In this document: piece by piece, positions 1 to 5,399 of the stretch
How the letters are laid out: each line of letters starts with the position of its first letter
Numbering within the stretch: the first letter of the stretch is position 1
DNA from: Rhizobiaceae bacterium
Lineage (GTDB): Bacteria; Pseudomonadota; Alphaproteobacteria; Rhizobiales; Rhizobiaceae
Assembly: GCA_020696915.1 (NCBI GenBank)
Contig: JAJFMR010000208.1
Location: 1 to 5,823 of the forward strand
Length of the DNA stretch: 5,823 nucleotides
Direction: 5' to 3'
Made by a program: the position numbers and the translations under genes
The notes under the pieces: model-generated
Seen by the model: the letters and a program-made list of their open reading frames with translations, nothing else
What the model was told of the DNA's origin: nothing
Database searches by the model: none

Positions 1-146
1 CAGGACCATCATTGCCAGCCGCGGGTCAACACTTCATGACAGGAAAAGGAGGGGAATGGGGCGAATGTGCAGTCTTCGAGCCCCGATTTCAATGTGCCCG
101 TAAACGGCGTTGCCCCTTGTTCGGGGCTCGGCCGCCTCCAAACCTG
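1..146. other. Gene-free left edge, downstream of the DUF1638 gene
   Basis: No convincing gene lies here. A long plus-strand reading frame that starts at position 12 is mostly the antisense shadow of the DUF1638 gene, and its only credible coding part is the lipoprotein at 840-995. A 15-codon plus-strand ORF (56-103) follows a strong AAGGAGGGG, but its peptide resembles nothing I know. A 10-bp inverted repeat is listed separately. Confidence 0.5.
77..130 (-). terminator. Inverted repeat 3' of the DUF1638 gene, possible terminator
   Basis: CGAGCCCCGA (77-86) and TCGGGGCTCG (121-130) are perfectly complementary over 10 bp, separated by 34 bases. On the minus strand the structure begins 17 bases after the DUF1638 stop, where a terminator would be expected. 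There is no T-run after the stem and the loop is long, so a classical intrinsic terminator is not established. It could equally be an mRNA 3'-end stabiliser. Confidence 0.35.
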
Positions 147-773
147 TCAGCTTTCCAGCTTCGCCGCCCCGGCGAGAGCGCCGGGCAGGTCGCCATAGCC
201 GGTGAAGCGACGCTCGTAGCTAAGACCGAGCCATTTCGCTGCATCCACCGCCACCTTGTCGAGTTCCGGGTCGTCGGTCTGGGCGAGGTGGACGAGCTTC
301 TCGTAATTGCCGAAATAATCGGCGACGAGTTCCGGGTGCCGGTCGAGGCCGAGCGGCTTGATGAAGAACGCCTCGAACTGGCGGCACAGGAAATCGGTCA
401 TGTAGAAGGCCATCATGTCGCCGTCGCCGATCGCCTCGACCGCGGCACTGCCCTGATAGAAGGCGAAGCAATGCGGGCCGGCGACCCGCTCGACGCCGTG
501 CCGGGCAAGCACGACATCGAGCATGCCGCCGGTCCCGCAATCGCCGTAACCGGCGAAGATATGCCGGTAGCCGGATTCCCTGGCCTCGAGAATGGCGCGC
601 TCCATCGCCGCCGGAATCCTGTCGGGGTAGTAGTGATACTCGGCCGGCAGGCAGGTCAGATCGAGATGATCGAGGCCGTTGATGTCCCGGATGGCGAGCA
701 CTTCGCGCGCAATCATGCCGCACGCGATGACCAGCAGCCTTTCCTCCGGCGACCGTTTGGCGGAATTTCGCAT
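147..773 (-). CDS. DUF1638 domain-containing protein
   Basis: A 208-residue soluble protein that I recognise as DUF1638, a family with no established biochemical role. There is no signal peptide or membrane segment. Conserved-looking residues include C19 in an IACG turn, C41, H47 in a YHYYP stretch, the YGDCGTGG loop with C79, and GPHCFAFYQG with C102. Four Cys and a His in glycine-rich loops could form a metal or cofactor site; that is inference. DUF1638 genes are, to my recollection, often found beside MttB-type methyltransferases and corrinoid proteins, and that holds here: the corrinoid gene lies upstream on the same strand, separated by a small opposite-strand lipoprotein gene. The ATG at 773 is preferred; a GTG codon directly before it (776) would add one residue. 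Upstream only a weak GGGAAAG is seen, so the exact start is uncertain. Confidence 0.85.
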   Translation of the reverse strand: MRNSAKRSPEERLLVIACGMIAREVLAIRDINGLDHLDLTCLPAEYHYYPDRIPAAMERAILEARESGYRHIFAGYGDCGTGGMLDVVLARHGVERVAGPHCFAFYQGSAAVEAIGDGDMMAFYMTDFLCRQFEAFFIKPLGLDRHPELVADYFGNYEKLVHLAQTDDPELDKVAVDAAKWLGLSYERRFTGYGDLPGALAGAAKLES

Positions 774-839
774 CACGGAACCACTTTCCCGCGTCCCTCG
801 TTAGGGAGAGTCATCCTCGCAAACGGGAGTCGACTCTCC
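774..839. promoter_or_regulatory. Divergent spacer with Shine-Dalgarno in a hairpin loop
   Basis: This 66-base gap separates the minus-strand DUF1638 gene from the plus-strand lipoprotein gene, so at least part of a promoter for one of them should lie here. The lipoprotein Shine-Dalgarno is GGGAG at 825-829, ten bases before the ATG. GGAGAGTC (805-812) pairs perfectly with GACTCTCC (832-839), which ends one base before the ATG, so the ribosome site would sit in the 19-base loop. A smaller hairpin TCCCT/AGGGA (794-798/803-807) and the palindrome GAGTCGACTC (827-836) compete with it. I see no clear -35/-10 pair. Confidence 0.35.
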
Positions 840-995
840 ATGAAAACGTCACGCCTCGCGCCGGTCCTCGCAATCGCGACGGCCGTTCTCGTCTCCGGCT
901 GCGCCAACACGATCAGGGGCGTCGGTGCCGACGCGGCCAACACCGTCAACGCCACGCAGTCCGCCGGCAACAGGGTAGCCAACGCAGCCCAGTAG
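840..995 (+). CDS. Entericidin-like small lipoprotein
   Basis: A 51-residue secreted lipoprotein. Residues 1-5 (MKTSR) form a basic n-region, 6-18 a hydrophobic stretch, and VSGC at 18-21 a lipobox, with C21 as the predicted lipidated residue. Residue 22 is Ala rather than Asp, so outer-membrane sorting is expected. The mature part (about 31 residues) is rich in Ala, Asn, Thr and Gly and fits the entericidin A/B family, whose E. coli members are antidote/toxin lipoproteins linked to stationary-phase lysis. Rhizobial genomes carry many such genes, usually without a known role. The longer upstream reading frame is discarded because it is antisense to DUF1638, while this ATG has a GGGAG at a 10-base spacing and gives a perfect signal sequence. 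It lies opposite in strand to both neighbours and converges with the corrinoid gene. Confidence 0.82.
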   Translation: MKTSRLAPVLAIATAVLVSGCANTIRGVGADAANTVNATQSAGNRVANAAQ

Positions 996-1002
996 AACCG
1001 AT

Positions 1003-1019
1003 CGCCGGGAACGACGGCG
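1003..1019. terminator. Small hairpin between convergent genes
   Basis: CGCCG (1003-1007) and CGGCG (1015-1019) form a 5-bp G/C stem with a 7-base loop in the 30-base gap between the lipoprotein stop and the corrinoid-protein stop. The position suits a bidirectional terminator, but the stem is short and there is no T-run on either side. Confidence 0.25.
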
Positions 1020-1025
1020 TACAGT

Positions 1026-1724
<699 letters not shown>

Positions 1725-1761
1725 TCTGAACTCCTGACGGCCGCTCTGCCGCTCCACGCGG

Positions 1762-1780
1762 GGCGCGCAGATTGCGCGCC
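1762..1780. repeat. 8-bp dyad GGCGCGCA / TGCGCGCC
   Basis: A perfect inverted repeat with arms at 1762-1769 and 1773-1780 around a 3-base centre, 38 bases upstream of the corrinoid-protein start. It may be a protein-binding operator or, if inside the 5' leader, a strong RNA hairpin. It shares the half-site TTGCGCG (1772-1778) with the next dyad. Confidence 0.45.
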
Positions 1781-1790
1781 AATACCTAGC

Positions 1791-1805
1791 TTGCGCGGGG
1801 CGCAA
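1791..1805. repeat. 6-bp dyad TTGCGC / GCGCAA
   Basis: A perfect inverted repeat with arms 1791-1796 and 1800-1805 and a 3-base GGG centre. It lies beside the proposed minus-strand -10 (1807-1812), so a bound protein would block or assist the corrinoid-gene promoter. The TTGCGCG half-site is shared with 1772-1778, and a near copy TTGCGA is at 1819-1824. Confidence 0.45.
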
Positions 1806-1863
1806 AGCCATAGCTGATTTGCGACTTACTGCAAGAGGAAAGCGACCGCATATCAAGCCCGCG

Positions 1864-1883
1864 CCTGTCGGGTTTACGACAGG
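1864..1883. promoter_or_regulatory. 7-bp dyad CCTGTCG / CGACAGG, candidate operator
   Basis: A perfect 7-bp inverted repeat (1864-1870 and 1877-1883) with a 6-base centre GGTTTA, 93 bases upstream of the mttB-like ATG. A 20-bp dyad between divergent genes is the usual form of a dimeric repressor or activator site (GntR, TetR or LacI type). It sits just downstream of a possible -10 (1849-1854), where a repressor would act. As RNA it would make a stable stem-loop, so a leader role is an alternative. No regulator gene is in the window. Confidence 0.5.
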
Positions 1884-1976
1884 TCTTGACGTTGGCAAGC
1901 CGTTTCATCGAGGGTGCTTGGCTACGATCCGGCAAGGCCGCCGGCAGCGCGCCGGGCCTTTCCAGGGAATTCGACG

Positions 1977-3551
1977 ATGGAAGAGAACCTCGCATCCGGG
2001 CAGGAAACCCCGACCACGCGCCGCGGCAGGGGCGCCGGCGGCGGCGCGGCGGCCCGCCGTGCCGCACGCTCGGGCGGCGGTCCTGGAACGCAGCAGTCCT
2101 TCATCAGGCGGGCGATGGGCGTCTACGAGGTTCTCGGCGAGGAGGGCCTCGCGCTCATCGAAGCCAACGCCGACACCGTTCTGGAAGAGACCGGCATCAT
2201 CTTCCGCGACGATCCGGAAGCGCTGGAATTGTGGAAGAAGGCGGGTGCCGACGTGCGCGGCGACCGCGTGCACTTTCCCAAGGGTCTGCCGCGCTCACTG
2301 CTCGCCACCGCGCCATCGGTTTTTACGCAGCATGCGCGCAACCCCGGGCGCTCCGTGGAGATCGGCGGCGACGCGACGGTCTTCGCCCCGGTCTACGGGC
2401 CGCCCTTCGTGCGCGACCTCGACGGCAAGCGGCGCTACGCGACGATCGAGGATTTCCGGAACTTCGTGAAGCTTGCCTACATGGCGCCGTCCATCCACCA
2501 TTCCGGCGGGACGGTGTGCGAGCCGGTAGACGTGCCGGTCAACAAGCGCCACCTGGACATGGTCTATGCCCATATCCGCTATTCCGACAAGCCGTTCATG
2601 GGTTCGGTCACGGCGCCGGAAAGGGCCGAGGACACGGTGGCGATGGCCAAGATCGTCTTCGGCGAGGACTTCGTCGAGAACAACACGGTGCTGACCAGCC
2701 TCATCAACGCCAATTCGCCGATGGTGTTCGACGATACGATGCTCGGCGCGCTCAAGGTCTACGCCCGGCACAACCAGGCCTGCATCGTCACGCCGTTCAT
2801 CCTGGCCGGCGCCATGAGCCCCGTCACGGTCGCCGGAACGCTGACGCAAGTCCTGGCCGAAGTGCTGGCCGGAGCGGCGCTCACCCAGCTCGTCCGACCG
2901 GGCGCGCCGGTGCTGTTCGGGACCTTCGCATCGTCGATCTCCATGCAGTCGGGAGCGCCGACCTTCGGAACGCCCGAACCGGCGCTGGTTTCCTACGGCG
3001 CAGCGCAACTGGCGCGCCGCCTCAAGCTGCCGTTCCGGACCGGCGGCTCGTTGTGCGCGTCGAAGATTCCCGATGCGCAGGCCGCCTATGAGAGCGCCAA
3101 CACGCTGAACTCGACGCTGCTGGCCGGCACCAACTTCGTGCTGCACGCCGCCGGCTGGCTGGAGGGCGGGCTCGCCTCCTGCTACGAGAAGTTCATGATG
3201 GATGTAGACCAGCTCGGCATGCAGCAGAAATTTGCCGAAGGCGTCGACCTGTCCGACAACGGCCAGGCCATGGACGCGATCCGGCAGGTGGGACCCGGCA
3301 GCCATTATCTCGGATGCGACCACACCCAGGCGAACTTCCAGACCGCCTTCTACCGCTCGTCGATTGCCGACAACAATTCGTACGAGCAGTGGCTGGCAGA
3401 GGGCGAGAAACGCGCAGAGATGCGCGCCAACGAACTGGCCCGCCGCTGGCTCGAAACATACGTGGCGCCGCCGCTCGACCCGGGCATCGACGACGGCCTC
3501 AGGGATTTCGTCGCCAGAAAGAAGGAGTCCATGCCCGACGCCTTCACTTGA
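1977..3551 (+). CDS. MttB-superfamily trimethylamine/quaternary-amine:corrinoid methyltransferase (non-pyrrolysine)
   Basis: A 524-residue cytoplasmic enzyme expected to transfer a methyl group from an N-methylated amine to the cognate Co(I) corrinoid protein, here probably the divergent 1026-1724 product. Residues ~15-36 are a low-complexity Arg/Gly/Ala stretch; such basic N-termini are common in rhizobial members. The rest is the TIM-barrel methyltransferase domain. Recognisable segments are FAPVYGPPFVRDLDGKRRYA (136-155), the HHSGGTVCEP region (174-183), TPFILAGAMSP (272-282), GGSLCASKIPDAQA (356-369) and HAAGWLEGGLASCYEKF (390-406). The frame has no internal stop and ends in TGA, so there is no amber codon for pyrrolysine. 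Known non-pyrrolysine relatives demethylate glycine betaine, proline betaine, carnitine or related compounds; which substrate applies here is unknown. The ATG at 1977 has AGGGA eight bases upstream; an earlier ATG at 1914 would add 21 residues without a ribosome site. Confidence 0.93.
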   Translation: MEENLASGQETPTTRRGRGAGGGAAARRAARSGGGPGTQQSFIRRAMGVYEVLGEEGLALIEANADTVLEETGIIFRDDPEALELWKKAGADVRGDRVHFPKGLPRSLLATAPSVFTQHARNPGRSVEIGGDATVFAPVYGPPFVRDLDGKRRYATIEDFRNFVKLAYMAPSIHHSGGTVCEPVDVPVNKRHLDMVYAHIRYSDKPFMGSVTAPERAEDTVAMAKIVFGEDFVENNTVLTSLINANSPMVFDDTMLGALKVYARHNQACIVTPFILAGAMSPVTVAGTLTQVLAEVLAGAALTQLVRPGAPVLFGTFASSISMQSGAPTFGTPEPALVSYGAAQLARRLKLPFRTGGSLCASKIPDAQAAYESANTLNSTLLAGTNFVLHAAGWLEGGLASCYEKFMMDVDQLGMQQKFAEGVDLSDNGQAMDAIRQVGPGSHYLGCDHTQANFQTAFYRSSIADNNSYEQWLAEGEKRAEMRANELARRWLETYVAPPLDPGIDDGLRDFVARKKESMPDAFT

Positions 3552-3555
3552 AAGG

Positions 3556-3575
3556 AGCCCGTTTCAGGCCGGGCT
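3556..3575 (+). terminator. Hairpin directly after the mttB-like stop
   Basis: AGCCCG (3556-3561) pairs with CGGGCT (3570-3575) around an 8-base loop, starting four bases after the TGA. The position suits a terminator or mRNA 3' end, but AAAGTGG follows instead of a T-run, so termination would be weak or Rho-assisted. Confidence 0.35.
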
Positions 3576-3728
3576 AAAGTGGCCGAACTGATCCACAAGG
3601 AAGTCTGGCGGAGCGCGTTTTCCGATAGAAAGGACAAATGACGCGCAGGTCCGGACAGGAGTCTGTCGGGTGGCTCATCGTGCCACCGACCGGCACCGGC
3701 AAAGCTTCGAAGCAGGAGCCGAGTGAAC
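3576..3728 (+). promoter_or_regulatory. Leader of the hydrolase gene with two adjacent hairpins
   Basis: This gap before the hydrolase gene holds no credible gene. GACAG/CTGTC (3654-3658/3663-3667, 4-base loop) is followed directly by GGTGGC/GCCACC (3669-3674/3682-3687, 7-base loop). CTGTCGGGT at 3663-3671 repeats one half plus centre of the dyad at 1864-1883. AGGAG at 3714-3718 is the hydrolase ribosome site. I found no convincing -35/-10 pair, so it is open whether the downstream genes have their own promoter. Confidence 0.35.
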
Positions 3729-4466
3729 ATGCCCAGAAAGAACGTTTCTGTCAGCACCAGCGATGGCTCTGCCCCGGCAGGCATCTTCACACCCGCCGGC
3801 GCGGTGCCGGAATGCGGCGTGATCCTCTACATGGACGCTTTCGGCCCGCGGCCGGCCCTGGACGACATGGCAGAGCGCCTGGCTGCCCAGGGCTATGCGG
3901 TGCTGGTGCCCGATCTCTATTACAGGCTCGGCTCCTACGGCCCATTCGACGCCGGCACCGCCTTCGCCGACGAAAGCACGGCGGCGCGGATCAGGAGCAT
4001 GATGGGCGCGACGAGCCAGGCAATGACGCAGAAGGATACGGCCGCCTTCCTCGATGCCCTTGCAGCACATGGGGCCGGCGGAGCCGCCGGCGTCGTCGGC
4101 TATTGCATGGGAGGAGCCAGGGCCCTCAACGCCGCGGCCGCTCACCCCGGCAGGATCGTCGCCGCCGCCAGCCTGCATGGAGGCAATCTCGCCTCGGATG
4201 CGCCGGACAGCCCGCATCGCGCCGCGGCCTCGATCAAGGCGCGCCTCTATGTCGGGTCGGCCGGCGTCGACAAGAGCTTTCCTCCGGAGCAGTCCGCCAG
4301 GCTCGCCGAGGCGCTTCGCCAGGCGGAAGTCGACCACCTCATCGAAAACTATGTCGGCATGGCGCATGGCTGGTGCGTCCCCGACCACAACGCCTTCGAC
4401 GCGGCGGGAGCCGAGCGGCATTGGGCACGCCTGACCACATTTTTCTCCGAAGCCCTGCGGGCGTAG
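3729..4466 (+). CDS. Dienelactone hydrolase family protein
   Basis: A 245-residue soluble alpha/beta-hydrolase of the dienelactone hydrolase (carboxymethylenebutenolidase) family. The nucleophile elbow is GYCMGG with C126, the acid is D181 in GVDKSFPPE, and the base is H213 in GMAHGWCVPD, giving the Cys-Asp-His triad typical of the family. YMDAFG at 35-40 and VLVPDLYYR at 58-66 fit its conserved N-terminal half, and the length is normal. Classical members open dienelactone in chloroaromatic breakdown, but many homologues act on other esters or lactones, and no aromatic-degradation gene is nearby, so the substrate is not known. I chose the ATG at 3729 because AGGAG lies ten bases upstream; a GTG at 3723 is in frame but only four bases from that site. 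The Fe-S protein gene starts 17 bases after its stop, so the two are probably co-transcribed. Confidence 0.92.
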   Translation: MPRKNVSVSTSDGSAPAGIFTPAGAVPECGVILYMDAFGPRPALDDMAERLAAQGYAVLVPDLYYRLGSYGPFDAGTAFADESTAARIRSMMGATSQAMTQKDTAAFLDALAAHGAGGAAGVVGYCMGGARALNAAAAHPGRIVAAASLHGGNLASDAPDSPHRAAASIKARLYVGSAGVDKSFPPEQSARLAEALRQAEVDHLIENYVGMAHGWCVPDHNAFDAAGAERHWARLTTFFSEALRA

Positions 4467-4483
4467 CGGGGCGGGCGCCGTAC

Positions 4484-5353
4484 ATGGGCGGCATCGCCGA
4501 AGCCCTCGCTGCGCATGGGCTCGTCCTGTTCGGCGGCTTCGTCTTCCTGTCCGGCGAGGACGCGCCGGCCGGGCCTGCCGGACGGCCGGCCCGCTCAGCG
4601 CTGCTGGTCAGCCAGGCGGGCGCGGAGGCGTGGCCGCATTTTCTGGCGTGGTGCGATGCCCAGGCGAAGGTACCGGCCGACCCGCTCGATCAATGGTCGC
4701 GAGCGGTGATCGGCGAGATCGCAGGACAGTTCGGGGCCAGCGCCGTGTCACCGTCGGACCGGCCCTTCCTGCCGTTCCAGCGATGGGCGATGCGCGCCGA
4801 AGGTTTGAAGCCGTCGCCACTCGGAATACTGATGCATCCGCTGTTCGGGCTTTGGCATGCCTTCCGCGGCGCGCTGCTGTTCGATACGGAACTGCCGGTC
4901 GCTGAACCTCCCGCAAGAGTTCATCCATGCGACGCATGTGTCGAAAAACCCTGCCTGAAAGCCTGCTTGGTCGGCGCCCACACGGCGGCCGGATTTCAGC
5001 ATGGAGCATGTCTCGCGCACGTTCTTGGGGCGGCGGGCAAAACGTGCCGGACCGCCGGCTGCCTTGATCGCAACGCCTGTCCCGTCGCAAGCGAACACCG
5101 GTATCCCCCCGACATGCAGGCGTTCCTTATGTCCGCCTTCTCGGGGGATCGAACTGGGCAATTGGCGGGCGAGTGTGCCGACGGGTTGGCTGGATCTCCA
5201 CCCCTATGGGAGAGATGGGCGGCAGCCAAGGGGGGCGCGCAGAGCGTCGACGATCGGGATTTCAAGGATGCGAGTGGCGAAAAGGCCGGCGGGACAGCCA
5301 CCTCTCTGCCCTACCAGGCATCTCCCCCACAAAGCCCACAAGGGGGAGATTAA
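4484..5353 (+). CDS. Ferredoxin-like 4Fe-4S protein with a repeat-derived C-terminus
   Basis: A 289-residue protein of unknown role with two cysteine groups. The first is C149, C152, C157, C161 (C-x2-C-x4-C-x3-C); the second is C176, C188, C193, C199, the last followed by Pro. Eight cysteines could bind two 4Fe-4S clusters, in an arrangement loosely like the ferredoxin part of epoxyqueuosine reductase. Residues 1-140 have no motif I recognise and no clear membrane segment. I recall similar 'ferredoxin' proteins of about 220 residues in rhizobia. The match to coding character ends near residue 220 (SAFSG), and residues ~237-289 are encoded within the palindromic repeat at 5191-5350, so this tail looks acquired by loss of the original stop. 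The ATG at 4484 is 17 bases after the hydrolase stop, with only a G-rich, weak ribosome site. A much longer same-frame extension to 3638 is out-of-frame shadow of the hydrolase gene. Confidence 0.75.
   Translation: MGGIAEALAAHGLVLFGGFVFLSGEDAPAGPAGRPARSALLVSQAGAEAWPHFLAWCDAQAKVPADPLDQWSRAVIGEIAGQFGASAVSPSDRPFLPFQRWAMRAEGLKPSPLGILMHPLFGLWHAFRGALLFDTELPVAEPPARVHPCDACVEKPCLKACLVGAHTAAGFQHGACLAHVLGAAGKTCRTAGCLDRNACPVASEHRYPPDMQAFLMSAFSGDRTGQLAGECADGLAGSPPLWERWAAAKGGAQSVDDRDFKDASGEKAGGTATSLPYQASPPQSPQGGD
5191..5350. repeat. Palindromic intergenic repeat of rhizobial type
   Basis: A roughly 160-base element bounded by hairpins. The left end folds as ATCTC/GAGAT (5194-5198/5212-5216) plus CCC/GGG (5201-5203/5208-5210). 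The right end has a perfect 9-bp stem, ATCTCCCCC (5320-5328) with GGGGGAGAT (5342-5350). The outer ATCTCC (5194-5199) and GGAGAT (5345-5350) are themselves inverted, and the interior arms are degenerate inverted copies (GGCGGCAG near 5217 against CTGCCCTACCAGGC near 5307). This design matches the short, non-coding, multi-copy palindromes of rhizobial and Brucella-related genomes (RIME-like class); membership is from memory of their typical ATCTCCCCC-ended form. It overlaps the 3' end of the ferredoxin-like gene and may also serve as the terminator between the two convergent genes. Confidence 0.75.
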
Positions 5354-5399
5354 GGCAACTCGCCCACGTCTCGTAGTTCGCAAAGAGCGGGAGTGCGAT

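Larger units (their letters stand above)
1725..1976. promoter_or_regulatory. Divergent control region between corrinoid and mttB-like genes
   Basis: This 252-base non-coding spacer must hold the promoters for both genes. A minus-strand candidate is TTGCAG (complement of 1829-1834), 16 bases, then TATGGC (complement of 1807-1812). A plus-strand candidate is TTACTG (1826-1831), 17 bases, then CATATC (1849-1854), followed at once by the dyad at 1864-1883. All these boxes match the consensus only partly. A TTGACG at 1886-1891 lacks a good -10 partner. The mttB-like gene has AGGGA at 1964-1968, eight bases before its ATG. Three perfect dyads are listed separately. Confidence 0.55.

Noticed and set aside
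12..839. Long plus-strand frame leading into the lipoprotein
   Set aside because: It is antisense to the DUF1638 gene; the lipoprotein has its own ATG, ribosome site and signal sequence at 840.
1725..1898. 58-codon upstream extension of the corrinoid protein
   Set aside because: It covers the dyad-rich spacer, has no domain character, and the ATG at 1724 has an ideal AGGAG.
1725..1976. Cobalamin riboswitch in the divergent spacer
   Set aside because: I looked for a B12-box-like conserved core (GCCACTG type) on both strands and found none; the palindromes are simple dyads.
2295..3323. 342-residue minus-strand frame over the mttB-like gene
   Set aside because: Antisense shadow, typical of high-G+C genes; no family resemblance.
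1977..3551. Pyrrolysine-containing trimethylamine methyltransferase
   Set aside because: No in-frame TAG interrupts the gene and the terminal stop is TGA.
3638..4483. Long N-terminal extension of the ferredoxin-like frame (571 residues in total)
   Set aside because: Residues before 4484 are Arg-rich shadow of the hydrolase gene, which has an intact catalytic triad in another frame.
5191..5350. Insertion sequence or MITE with transposase-type ends
   Set aside because: No target-site duplication or transposase was seen; the nested hairpins fit the rhizobial palindromic repeat class better.
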